Assembly: GCF_040802235.1 (NCBI RefSeq)
Contig: NC_133166.1
Coordinates: 117,876,991-117,940,990, forward strand
DNA length: 64,000 nucleotides
Source of the DNA: Manis javanica
Lineage: Eukaryota; Chordata; Mammalia; Pholidota; Manidae
Direction of reading: 5' to 3'
In this document: positions 12,406-25,829 of the stretch, in pieces
How the letters are laid out: the number at the start of each line of letters is the position of its first letter
How positions within the stretch are numbered: position 1 is the stretch's first letter
Translations under genes and position numbers: made by a program
Notes under the pieces: generated by a model
Databases searched by the model: none
Seen by the model: only the letters and a program-made list of their open reading frames with translations
Told to the model about the DNA's origin: nothing

Positions 12406-13067
12406 GGTCGACTTTGACTCACACATCAGGAGGCAGTGAAAGTGAATTTCTGTCATTCCTTTATGTTCATTCAAGATGTGGTAGTTTGCAATGGGCTATT
12501 CGTTAGAGAAAGGGGGTTTCTGCAGGTGGAACATGAACGTACACATTCTCACCCTTCTTTGCTCTCAAGTTAGATCCTCCTGCCTCTAGAAAACATCCTG
12601 AGATTTAAAGCTAGATGAATGTGACAGGTTGCCATGGCAACACCATCTCTAAGGAGGCTGTGACCCTGCTGAGTCTCTTTCAGTGATATTCAGAATGCCA
12701 TCTGGAGTTCTGTGCTTTACTGAAGGTCTGCCCACCCATGCTTCCAAAGGGGGAAGAGAGGTTCCTTTAACGTCCTGAGTCTAAAAACAGCTTGGCAGAA
12801 TCTGCACTGCTGGCAGACCTCCTTGCTAAGGTGCTACTGGTCTAGACAGCCACTGGCAACCTTGGAGGGCTAAGGCAGTGAAGAGAGGCCCAGAGGCCTG
12901 TGGGATGTAGTGAAACTGTACACAAGCTGTTTGAGGCTCATTTACTCCCAACATGAGTGGAGGCAGGGGCCAGGGAAAGCAGTAGTGAGACCCACAGGGC
13001 CACAGAGGGGAGAAAGGTGGCTCCCACTCAGTCCCCAGCCACTAAGTGCCTAGCAAAAAGAGCTTTA

Positions 13068-13290
13068 TGATGACTTCGGAGTCAGACTGACAGATTTTTT
13101 TAAAAAGCAAAGCTCCACTACTCACTAGCTGTGCAGCCTTAGGCGTGTTAGTTCATCTCTACCCTGTTTTATCAACTGTAAAGTGGGTAACAGAACCTAT
13201 TTCATGCAACTGTTGTGAAAATTCAGTAATGTGTGTAAGGGTGTATAAAGGATTTAGCATGTTGCAAGGCAGGTACTCATGTTACCACGA
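13068..13290 (+). repeat. MIR SINE
   Basis: It contains the MIR core order: CTTCGGAGTCAGACTGACAG, then CTCACTAGCTGTGCAGCCTTAG, then AACTGTAAAGTGGGTAACAG and a tail with TGTTGTGAAAATTCAG. It ends about 240 bp before the first solo LTR. Confidence 0.7.
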
Positions 13291-13533
13291 GCCTCTTTAA
13301 GAGGATGTGACTTTCAGACTCTCCTAGTACCAAACCTTAAAAGATCAAGAGTCCTGGAGAGCATCCCCAGGCCGTCCCACTAACTCCCTTCCCCACACAG
13401 TGCTAACCTTCTCGGTGGGTGCCACACTCCTCCCACATCCTCCCCTGCACCCATATGCTCATGTTCCCTGAGCTGCTTCTCTGTCCATCAGTCTCTTCCT
13501 TCCAAGCCTGGTGTTATTTCCCGATTATCCCTG

Positions 13534-13965
13534 TGTGGATAAAATGAGAGAGTTCCTGTGGCCAGGATTCCCACCTGGCCCTGGTTGACTAGCTCACTGC
13601 ACACCTGTGGGCAATACATGGCTGTTGACTCTATAAAAAGAGCTGTGCCCAGTGTTCTGGGCATGACACAGTGGCAGGGCTGCAAGGCTGCAGGATAGTT
13701 GAGCAGAGGCTGGAGTGGTGGCAGCGCCGAGGACAGAGGCCCAGAGGACGGCTGTGTGGGAAGGCTGTGTGGACAGAGGGGCCCAGAGGCAGAGACCGAC
13801 TTGCTGCCTGCAAACTCGCTGAGTGAACGGGATTTTAGTGACTGACCTGCCACCTGGAAATAGAGTTGAGTATAACCCTTTCACCCCAAGAACGTTTTGC
13901 TGTCATTTTCTTTGGTCACTTTGAATCCATAGCAAACTTGCCCACTGAATCCCACTGGCAAGGCA
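13534..13965 (+). mobile_element. Solo LTR, copy A (432 bp)
   Basis: It begins TGTGGATAAAATGAG and ends CTGGCAAGGCA. It is flanked by a perfect 5-bp target duplication CCCTG (13529-13533 and 13966-13970). A TATA box lies at about 13632-13638. The poly(A) signal position reads AATAGA, a decayed AATAAA. No internal retroviral sequence follows. The length, TG...CA ends, TATA box, poly(A) position and 5-bp duplication identify a solo LTR of an endogenous retrovirus, class I or III by duplication size. Copies B and C in this window belong to the same family. Confidence 0.85.
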
Positions 13966-14656
13966 CCCTGACACAATACAGATAGGCAATTCCATTTGAG
14001 AACCTGGGAAGAGTTTCACTTCTTGAGATCTAGAGGAAATCCCCACCACCTGTGTAATCAACTCCTAGCATGGTAAAATGTTATGCAAACTTTCCTCCTT
14101 TGGAAAATTCATTGCAAATCCAGCACAGAAACCTTTCTGGATTTGGAAACTTTGGAAAACCTCACACAGTGCTGAGCTGAAGATACAAATAAATAGGTGC
14201 ATGGGAATCTACAATTACCTCAGTAACATAATGAAACTTAATGTAACGAAAAAGGAAACAATAACAGAATAACATTTTGTGACGAACTACAAAGGTATGA
14301 ATGGAAGAGCCTATGTCTATCCAGGAGTGGCGAAGGCGAGGGGCAGGAAAGCGCATTCAAGGGCCTTTTTCTTACCATGTTCCAGGCACTATTATGGATA
14401 CTTCCTATCAGGATTTCTGGATCTTGGCATAATTTGACATCTGGGGGCTGGATAATCTGTGTGTGTGTGTGGTGGGGGGGCTGTCCTACACTTCATAGGA
14501 TGTTTAGCAGAATCACTGGCCTCTACCTACTAAAAGGCATTCCCTACCCAGTTGTGATCATCAAAAATGTCATTGGCAAATGTCCCGTGGGGGCTGAAGT
14601 CACCCCAGCTGACAACCATTGCTGTATATGCATATATAATATTAACAATGGAGTGC

Positions 14657-15074
14657 TGTGGATAAAATCAAAGTTCCTGTAGCCAGAACTCTCACCTGGC
14701 CCTGGTTGGCTAGCTCACTACACAGGTGTGGGCAATATGTTGTGATTGACTCTATATAAAGACCTCTGCCCTGTGCTCTGGGTGACATGGTGGCATGGCT
14801 ACAAGGCTGCAGGAGAGCAGAACAGAGGCTGGAGTGGTGGCAGCGCCAAGGACAGAGGCCCAGAGGACGGCTGTGCAGGCAGAGGCCCGGAGGCAGAGAC
14901 CGGCTTGCTGCATGCAGGCTCGCTGAGTAGATTGGATTTTAGTGATTGACCTGCCACCGTGAAAATAAAATTGGGTAATAAACCCTTTCACCCCAAGAAC
15001 GTTCTACTATCATTTCTTTGGTCACACTGAATCCATAGTGAACTTGCCTGGGGCTGAAACCCACTGGCAAGACA
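14657..15074 (+). mobile_element. Solo LTR, copy B (418 bp)
   Basis: This copy is collinear with copies A and C. It starts TGTGGATAAAATC and ends CTGGCAAGACA, with near-identical 5-bp flanks AGTGC and AGTGG (4 of 5). TATATAAAG lies at about 14753, and an intact AATAAA in the GAAAATAAAATTGGG block near 14963. It lacks about 20 bp that A and C carry in the GGCTGTG-rich part of the R/U5 region. It lies only 691 bp from copy A but has its own flanks, so the two are separate insertions and not one provirus. Confidence 0.82.
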
Positions 15075-15932
15075 AGTGGCCCATCACAGGTCAGTCTCTA
15101 TGCCAGCCACTCACACGTATGATCTGATACTAGCAGCAATCATCTGAAGAGGACTGTAGGCCCATGTGACAATGAAGAAGCCTAGTACAGTCACCAGGCT
15201 GAAACCCAGTTCTGTATCAATCCAAATACCACACTTTCCAATACACAACTGCTTTCCAAGGAAGTCAAGGAAAGCTGAAAAAAATAATTATTGACTGAGA
15301 CTTGGTAGATTAGTAAGCAGCAAACAGACAAGCTGGAAAAGGGTATTTGATGGTAGACAAATAGTATTGCAATAGCACAGCGTGAAGGGAGGGTAGCAGG
15401 TTTGTTTAACCTTATAGTCATTTCATGTATTTTTGTGGTTACCTTAATGAGATTATAAAACCTTTTCACATCTTCAGTTCAGCTGAGTATGGTGACTGAT
15501 TGGCAAATGAAGACCACTGTTATTTATGAACCCACTGTAGGAAGGCTGGGACCCTGCAATCTGGGTCATTACTACTGTCTTGTTTATCTCTTCCTACGTG
15601 CTATCTCCTCTACCCTCTTTCCCAGACATATCCCAGTTATTTTTAGGGGTGGAGGAAGGGCAGATATTCTGGAATTAGATTAGGACTCAGAGTGGCTCTA
15701 ATGAAGGTATCACTCGCAGGAAGCCAAGCCCTGCCATCAGTGCCTCCCCTTCAACAAGGTCAGCTTCAGGCCTTGGCAAAAGGGTTAGTCACATCCCCTG
15801 GGGGCTGAGACTAATTGAGGCATCAGGCCAAGAAAAGAGAAGCTAGCAAGCAACTGGCCCTGCAGCCTTTTTGAAAGAGTTGATCTTAGCAAATAAAGAA
15901 GGGGATAACACTTCCATGAGAACCAAGGACGT

Positions 15933-15938
15933 TTTATA
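15933..15938 (-). terminator. Possible POLR2G poly(A) signal (TATAAA variant)
   Basis: No canonical AATAAA is found on the minus strand close to the POLR2G stop. A TATAAA variant about 180 bp downstream is the best candidate. Confidence 0.35.
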
Positions 15939-16115
15939 GTTAGGACACACAGTAAAAATTTGGGAGTGGCTCCGAAGCCCCAAGAAGAGCCCGATGTCTT
16001 CTGGGTACAGGAACCTTCCTTGCCTCCACCACAGCAGCCAGACTGTGCCTCTGGATAACATGGGAAGCGTGACAGTCACATCTCCTAGGACCAAACAAGG
16101 TAGGAGGCCCCATGC

Positions 16116-19046
<2,931 letters not shown>

Positions 19047-19265
19047 CTTCCCAGAAGAGGCAGGAGAGGAGGCAGGACAGCGGCCCAAACACCCCCGCAG
19101 GGTAGGAGAGCCACTAGCTCCGCCGGAAACACACTGAGACCCGCCAAGCCGCCTTCCGGGCCTGCCCGAGTGGGAGGACTCCGCCCCTTCCGCACACCCA
19201 ATTGGGCCGCGCTGTGCTGCGCGCGGAATCCAGGAAGCGCCCACCACCTGTCAAACCGCCACTCT
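19047..19265 (-). promoter_or_regulatory. POLR2G promoter
   Basis: The DNA just upstream of the POLR2G ATG is CpG-rich, lacks a TATA box and holds a CCAAT/ATTGG pair (CCCAATTGGG at about 19197-19206). The ATG sits in the first exon, so the start site should lie within this stretch. CpG content drops sharply past about 19260. Confidence 0.6.
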
Positions 19266-20371
19266 CCCATAAAGTAACAGTGCCTGGCCTAAATTAAGTG
19301 TTAACTAAGGACTTTTAAACGGAATTAATTAATTAATTAAACCATAAATAAAGCGCTTTAGCAGAGTGCATTCCCTCAGCAAACGTGAAGATTTCTTTCA
19401 CCAGTAAGCATAGTAACTGTTCTTTCTTAATCCTGTCAACCCAAAATTGTCGTGGGGGCAATAATTAAGCAAAAGCGTTTATTTGGATCAAAGAATTGCA
19501 ATTTTGGGTGCACTTATCTGGGCAAGAACCCAACTAGTGTCCCACTAGGGTGCAAAAATCAGGAGTTGTTAAAGCAAAAACGGAATGCTTGTATACGTTG
19601 TTTACAAAGAATTTTGATTTGTGTTGGCAGCAGAAAGCTAATCTTAGCTAAACATAATTTGTTGCTAAGGCTATTACTAAGCAAAAGTCTATTACTGTAA
19701 CAAGTTTCAGGTATTCTTGCAGAATCCTTGGAATTTTTGCGATCTGGCACAGTTCACGAGTTCGTGATTCTACCCAGTAACAACATGCGTATAGATCATG
19801 GTTGCCCAGCATCATTTTAAAACCATTTAAAATTTCACATATTTTTTCATGTACCGTAAAAATCTATCTATGCTTTTATCCAAAGAAGTAAAAGTCTTTA
19901 TCCAACAAAAAAAAATTCTGACTGATCCTCTAGAAAGATGTGTCCTGGTATATCCCATAGATCTGTGTATCCCAGGGTGGGAGTATATGTACCCCAGTTT
20001 TCAGAAGCAAAGTTGTGCCTGCTTAATGGTGCTCCTGGGGGAGAGTGGCTGAAATCTAGTGCACACTTGGCTCATTAAGCTTTGATAGCCACTAATCTGC
20101 ACTGACCAGAACGACACCTTTTTCAGATTTCCACAGAGGTTAAAAAAGCTGTAATTAAAAAAAACCTAGATGCAATATACATGGCAATCCCAGAGTGTGT
20201 CAAGTACAGTCTCTGTACCCAAACTTAGACTCATCTTCATTCTGATGGCATCTGAACCTGTAGAAATGATTGTGTAAGCTTCCCGAACAGCCTGTGCTCC
20301 TTACTGCTTAGCAACTCCAGCAGCCCTCTACCCTACTGAAGATTTTCCCTCCAGTCCCCTGGCTTACATAC
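19266..20371. other. Intergenic DNA upstream of POLR2G
   Basis: AT-rich sequence with a short AATT repeat (19323-19340) and some open frames of 60-80 codons without any recognisable family. I see no gene. The stretch ends at solo LTR copy C. Confidence 0.5.
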
Positions 20372-20811
20372 TGTGAATAAAATGAGAGTTCCTGTGGCCA
20401 GGATTCTCACCTGGCTCTGGTTGACTGGCTCACTGCACACCTGTGGGCAATACATGGCTGTTGACTCTATATAAAGAGCTCCGCCCAGTGCTCTGTGCGC
20501 GACTCGGTAGCAGAGCTGCAAGTCTCAGGAGAGCCAAGCAGAGGCTGGAGTGGTGGTGGCGGCAGCGCCGAGGACAGAGGCCCAGAGGACGGCTGTGTGG
20601 GAAGGCTGTGCGGACAGAGGGGCCCAGAGGCAGAGACCGGCTTGCTGCCTGCAGACTCGCTCTGAGTGAATGGGATTCTAGTGACTGACCTGCCACCTAG
20701 AAATAAAGTTGGGTATAACCCTTTCACCCCAAGAACGTTTTGCTGTCAATTCCTTTGGTCACACTGAATCCATAGCAAACTTGCCCGGGGCTGAAACCCA
20801 TTGACAGGACA
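20372..20811 (+). mobile_element. Solo LTR, copy C (440 bp)
   Basis: This is the longest of the three copies. It starts TGTGAATAAAATGAGAG and ends TTGACAGGACA, with 5-bp flanks CATAC and GATAC (4 of 5). It has a clear TATATAAAG at about 20467-20475, an AATAAA in the GAAATAAAGTTGGG block near 20700, and a GC-rich R/U5 region with a GGCTGTG duplication. It lies between the divergent POLR2G and ZBTB3 promoters and points toward ZBTB3. Confidence 0.84.
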
Positions 20812-22059
20812 GATACCACCTATACCCTGATGACATGTCCAACGTACATCTCCAGGCCATTGTTTCCTGATTTTCAGGCTCATAAATGTAACGGACTAAA
20901 GGAAAGTTCTACTTAAAAAGTCAGAAATATAACTCAATTTTCTTCCTCCATTGTCCCCATCTCAGAAAATGACTCTGTCATGCACCACTGCTCATGCTAA
21001 AATTCTTCTTTTCTCTTGTTCCTCATCTCCTATCCTAATTTTAGCAAATAGTTGGCCCAGCACTTTCTCTGTAGCTCCACCACCACTACTCTTGGATGGC
21101 CATCATCATCTTATAGGACCATTTCCACAGTTTCCTCTGTGTTCCCACTTTGATCCCCCATGGTACCTTCTCCAGAGAGCAGCCAGGATAATAAACAAGA
21201 ATCAAACCAAAACACTCCCCTGCTTAAAACCCACCAATGGCTTTCCATTATACTCAGAATAAAATGCAATACTCCCCAGCATGGCCAGTGAAATCCCATG
21301 CTTACTTTCATGTGTGGAGCCAGATTTTTTTCATATAATCAAAACAGTATCTCGTAATCTTGAAAGTAGAAGCAGGTGTGAGAATCCAGCTGTCTTCTAT
21401 TAAACCAGACATTAAATTAATTTGGAAAAATAAACAACGCTACTTAAACTGCATATTTTTTGGTTTTAGAAAATATATTTTTCATTAAAAAGTGAAAATA
21501 TTATGTTAGTTTTAGTTCCTATACAATAAATACTGTATGGCTTGGAAGAGTATCTTGAAGAGGTGGGGTCTCAAGCCGAGGCCAGTGTAGCCAGCACACC
21601 TCTAGTACAAGGATCGAAGGTAGATGAACTGTCCCTAATTCTGATTATGTCTCAGTTGGAGGGCTTGGCTGCAGATGAAGTCGAGATGCTTAGTGTGGTG
21701 GGTGAAGAGGTGAACTGTGGTGGAGGTGACTGCCTAGGGACTCTAAAAGACTTTTTCAGAAGTAGCCACACTCTTTATCCTCTTGGTCCTAGGACATTTC
21801 CGGGCCTCGAGCCCACTCCCTTCCTTCCCATTAGCACTTGCCAAGTACACTCCGCAGAGACGGACACTCCAATATATTAATTGTAAATAGACAATAGAGT
21901 GCAGGCTAGGAACACTAGGATGGCATTGATGTAGCTGCTAGTTCTATAACAGCACCGTTGCTGAGACAGAAGCCGGGAACCATCAGATTAGGGGGAGTGA
22001 AGCAGTGGGGCATCTTGGACTTGTGAGAAAGGGACTTTCAAGAGACAACTGCAGTTCAC
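20812..22059. other. Intergenic DNA between LTR copy C and the ZBTB3 promoter
   Basis: Mostly AT-rich unique-looking sequence. A TTG-initiated open frame at 21542-21880 (112 codons) has no ATG at its start and no recognisable domain. I see no supportable gene here. Confidence 0.5.
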
Positions 22060-22790
22060 CGAGGTGGTGCTACTGTCCACGGTTATGGCAGAGCCAAGTC
22101 TAGGAACCTGGCCTCCGGGACCCCACACGGTTTGTGGTTCTCTTTTTCTCGATCACGCTGCAGCGGTGACGACGTGCTGGCGGCTAAGCAACAACACTCC
22201 GCCCACTGGCGAGCGCCCTGGGCTACCTAGAGCTGGTCCCCGCCCTCCTACCACCTCAGGTAGAGGGAGAAACTCGGCCAATCAAAAGGGCTCAGAGGCA
22301 AAGAAGGTGGGACGAGGAAAAGTTTAGGACAGGAGAGCTAACCAATCCACGCCTATGTGTCTGAGCGACGGCCAGTAGCACCCACTGGGAAACGCCGCTC
22401 AGAGCGCGGTGAACCAACTCGTGACGAGCGAAGCAAACTTGACCCAATCAAAACTGAGAAGGTGGGAAAGGGCGGAGTCCTCCCGGTGGCTGCACGGTGA
22501 TGGGTGAGGATCAGCTTTCTCTGCTAGTTCCCATCCTAGGACTTCTAAATCCCTGAAATGCGAGAGAGAGACGCTCAGGGAATTCCCGGAGTGGGGAGTA
22601 GAGGTATCGCCTGGGAAGTCCTGGAAGAGAAAGAAACTCCCAATTGAAGGAGCTGTTGGAACCTACCGGGTGGGCACCCCGGAAGCCGGGGCGGGGCTTG
22701 TGCGGCCAGGGGCGGGGCCTTCTGCTACGGTTAGGCTGAGGGGGTGGAGCCAGAAAGAGGCTGGCTGTGACCTCGGAGAACGAAGGGTAG
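22060..22790 (+). promoter_or_regulatory. ZBTB3 promoter with three CCAAT boxes and GC boxes
   Basis: This GC-rich region holds three plus-strand CCAAT boxes at 22278-22282, 22342-22346 and 22444-22448, and two GGGGCGGGGC-type Sp boxes near 22688 and 22710. A non-coding first exon is expected here because the coding exon starts behind an acceptor (AG at 22919-22920). A candidate donor is ATGG|GTGAGG after 22503. No TATA box is visible. Confidence 0.6.
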
Positions 22791-22971
22791 TAATTTAAGC
22801 GAGTGTCTTGGGATAAGGACGGTATTGCCAGAGGCTTTGGGGTGGCAAGTAATAGGTCAGGGCTGACCTTAAGGTTGCTGGGGAGGTTACCTGCCCTAAC
22901 CCACTGTCCTCTCTTCCCAGGGTGCCACTGGTGGGGACCTCTCTAGGGTCCTTTTCCCATCGTGGGGTGCT

Positions 22972-24501
22972 ATGGAGTTCCCAGAGCACAGTCAGCAGCT
23001 GCTGCAGAGCCTCCGAGAGCAGCGGGCCCAGGGTTTTCTTTGTGACTGCACTGTGATGGTGGGTAGCGCCCAGTTCTTGGCCCATCGGGCTGTGCTGGCC
23101 TCCTGCAGCCCATTTTTCCAGCTTTTTTACAAAGAGCGGGAACTGGATAAGAGGGATCTGGTGTGTATCCACAATGAGATTGTCACAGCCCCAGCCTTTG
23201 GGCTGCTTCTGGACTTTATGTATGCTGGCCAGCTGGTCTTGAGAGGGGATACCCCTGTGGAGGATGTGCTGGCAGCTGCCAGCTACTTGCACATGAATGA
23301 TATTGTGAAGGTGTGCAAGCAGCGGCTGCAAGCCCGGGCTCTGACAGAGGCAGACAGTACCAAGAAAGAGGACACCAACTCACAGCCCGCCTTGGAGTTT
23401 TTGTCCACCACTTCCCGTGGCCCACAGCCTTCACTGGGAACAGAGACTTCAGGCCACTGGGGTAAAGGGGAATGGAAAGGACCTGCTGTCTGTCCTCCAG
23501 ATGAGCCACAAGTGCCTGGTGGGGCTGACACTACCCAGCCTGGTGTGGAGGTTGACTCACTGCATCTACAGGCACCTCCTCCATTGGTGGTTGATGTCCC
23601 TCTTGCCAGCCCCAGTAGCTCTACAGAGACCATTCCTGCAAACTACTTCTCTTCTGGCCTTCCAGCAGTTTCATTGGATCCACTGGCTCCCCTTGATGTG
23701 GGTTCTGAGAGTCTGAGGATGGTGGAACCACGGGGTACTAGAGGCCCATTGCAAAGCTCCTATCCCCCAGCTTCAGCTACAGCCCCAGTCCCAGCCCCCC
23801 TTCCATCCCAGGCTCCAGCCCCAGTGGAAGCTGAGCTGGTTCAGGTTAAAGTAGAAACCATTGTGATTTCTGACGAGGAGCCCGACATGCCAGAGGACCA
23901 GCCTCAGGGTCCCAAGGGATTGTTCCCACCTGGAGGAGCAATGTATGGTGGCCAGCCCCACCAGCCAGAAGCTTTTGAGGAACCACGGGCAGCAGGACTG
24001 GAGGAGGTGGGACCAAGTGACCACTTCCTGCCCCCAGATCCTCACCTACCCTACCATTTGCTGCCAGGTTCAGGGCAGTATCATCGAGGACTGGTGACCT
24101 CACCCCTGCCTGCTCCCCCGGTGCTGCATGAGCCACTTTACCTGCCTTCTGAGTATGAAGCAGCCCCAGGAAGCTTTGGGGTTTTTACTGAGGATGTTCC
24201 CACTTGCAAGACATGTGGGAAGACCTTCTCATGCTCTTACACACTACGGCGACATGCCACAGTGCACACGCGTGAGAGACCCTACGAGTGCCGCTACTGC
24301 CTGCGCAGCTACACGCAGTCAGGGGACCTGTATCGCCACATCCGCAAGGCTCACAATGAGGACCTGGCCAAACGCAGCAAACCGGATCCAGAGGCTAGCC
24401 CCCTCCTAGGAGCGCAGCCTCTCCCTGGCTCCCCAGTGGCAGACAAACAGAACAGTGGTGGAGGGCCACCTAAAGATTCTGTACTTGGCTCCAAAAACTA
24501 A
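22972..24501 (+). CDS. ZBTB3: ZBTB3, BTB/POZ zinc-finger protein
   Basis: A single coding exon encodes 509 residues starting [20 protein letters not shown]. An N-terminal BTB/POZ domain spans about residues 5-120 ([20 protein letters not shown], with the conserved dimer core). A long Pro/Ser/Glu-rich linker follows, with a SUMO-like VKVE at about residue 287. Two C2H2 fingers end the protein: Cys412, Cys415, His428, His432 and Cys440, Cys443, His456, His461, joined by TRERPYE. BTB zinc-finger proteins are nuclear DNA-binding repressors or regulators. The exon acceptor is at 22920. A longer human N-terminus upstream of this ATG is not maintained in frame here, so I chose the BTB-proximal ATG. 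The gene converges with TTC9C. Confidence 0.95.
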   Translation: MEFPEHSQQLLQSLREQRAQGFLCDCTVMVGSAQFLAHRAVLASCSPFFQLFYKERELDKRDLVCIHNEIVTAPAFGLLLDFMYAGQLVLRGDTPVEDVLAAASYLHMNDIVKVCKQRLQARALTEADSTKKEDTNSQPALEFLSTTSRGPQPSLGTETSGHWGKGEWKGPAVCPPDEPQVPGGADTTQPGVEVDSLHLQAPPPLVVDVPLASPSSSTETIPANYFSSGLPAVSLDPLAPLDVGSESLRMVEPRGTRGPLQSSYPPASATAPVPAPLPSQAPAPVEAELVQVKVETIVISDEEPDMPEDQPQGPKGLFPPGGAMYGGQPHQPEAFEEPRAAGLEEVGPSDHFLPPDPHLPYHLLPGSGQYHRGLVTSPLPAPPVLHEPLYLPSEYEAAPGSFGVFTEDVPTCKTCGKTFSCSYTLRRHATVHTRERPYECRYCLRSYTQSGDLYRHIRKAHNEDLAKRSKPDPEASPLLGAQPLPGSPVADKQNSGGGPPKDSVLGSKN

Positions 24502-25805
24502 CATCTGGGGCAGTATGAGCTGATGCTGGGCCTGCTCTTGCCATTGTTAGGGGGCAGCACAGGAGGTTGGAAGCATCTCATTTTCCCTGCTGCGTGACAG
24601 AACAAAGATTATGCCCAGGTGGAAGATTCCTACCTTTTCTTTACACAGCCAGATAGCAAGACTTTCTGGGGCAAAGCACTTAAGCCAGCTCTTCTCCAAG
24701 GGCACTAGTAACCTCTTCTTGCTCCACATTCTGGACTATAAAGCCAGCCGTGAAAGTTTCTCTTTGAACTAGTATTGGCTGGTTTCTTTCATAAACCTGC
24801 ATGCTTCCTGATTCTTCATACAGCTCCTTCAGATCTTACAGTAATCTAACATCTGTACTTGGGGGTGAGATGGGGATCAGGTTGTTTATATGAAAAAAGT
24901 GAGACAGGCAGAGGGCAGTGTAGACTCTGTAGACTTTGCTTAGGAAAAGTATACAAATTAGGGAATCTATGCAATTATGGTGTATTTTGGTAGTTTGAAC
25001 TCTTGTGTACTGGGCTGTCCTGGAGACTTCATACAAATACTTGTTTAATCCTCAACAACTTTATGAGGTATTGGCCCTCTCCCCCTTTTCTTCCCACAAA
25101 CAAGAACACTTGAAACTCAGAAACCAGAATTAACTTTTTCTATGTCACAGTACAAGTTAAGGGGCAGGCCAGAATTTGAACCATGGCTGTGGCTTGAGAC
25201 ACCATGCATGCTATGCTGGTTTAAAATATTGTTGATGCTAATTAACTGAGAACAAACTGTTTTCTTCTTTGTCCTTTTGAGTGTTTGGCTTTGCTCCCTT
25301 GCCCCTTTACCTCTACTTTCCATGTAGAAAGATCTTTGATTGCCTGTCTCAAGAATAGATACCGTCTTGATGACTTGTAAGTTTTGCCTACATTGTATGA
25401 AGATGAGAAACAGAAAGGCAGAGTCCTTAACTCAGTGGTGGTCGCTGGGGACCAGGCAGGGCTGAGGGTCTGGAAATAACGGGTGCTTGGGAAAACTAAA
25501 GCAAGAAACACCAGGTGAGAGAATCTTACAGGTCATCTCATCCAACTCCCTCACTTAGAAAGTGTGATGACAATCCAGAGAGATCAGATTACTCATTTAT
25601 AGTCACACAGGTGGTTACTGGCAGCAGAGATAGCAAAGAAATGAGAGGTGGGGAAAAAAAGTTCTAGGAAAGTAAGAGTCTGCCCCAGGCTGAAGAGTGG
25701 TGCTGTCAGGCACACCAGAGGGCTCCTTACAAACCCTTCTCGAGCACAGCAGGAGCCCAGTGTGAAAAGAGCAGGACAGATAATTTAGAAAATGGGGAAA
25801 GTAAG

Positions 25806-25811
25806 AATAAA
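25806..25811 (+). terminator. Candidate ZBTB3 poly(A) signal AATAAA
   Basis: This is the first canonical AATAAA on the plus strand after the ZBTB3 stop codon, giving a 3' UTR of about 1.3 kb. Another lies near 26055. Choice between them is inference. Confidence 0.45.
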
Positions 25812-25829
25812 TGTTCTGAATTGCTTTTC

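Noticed and set aside
13534-15074. LTR copies A and B as the two ends of one provirus
   Set aside because: Each has its own 5-bp flanks, and the 691-bp spacer has no primer-binding site or retroviral frame.
21542-21880. 112-codon plus-strand frame upstream of ZBTB3
   Set aside because: It lacks an ATG start, has no recognisable domain and no flanking splice or promoter signals.
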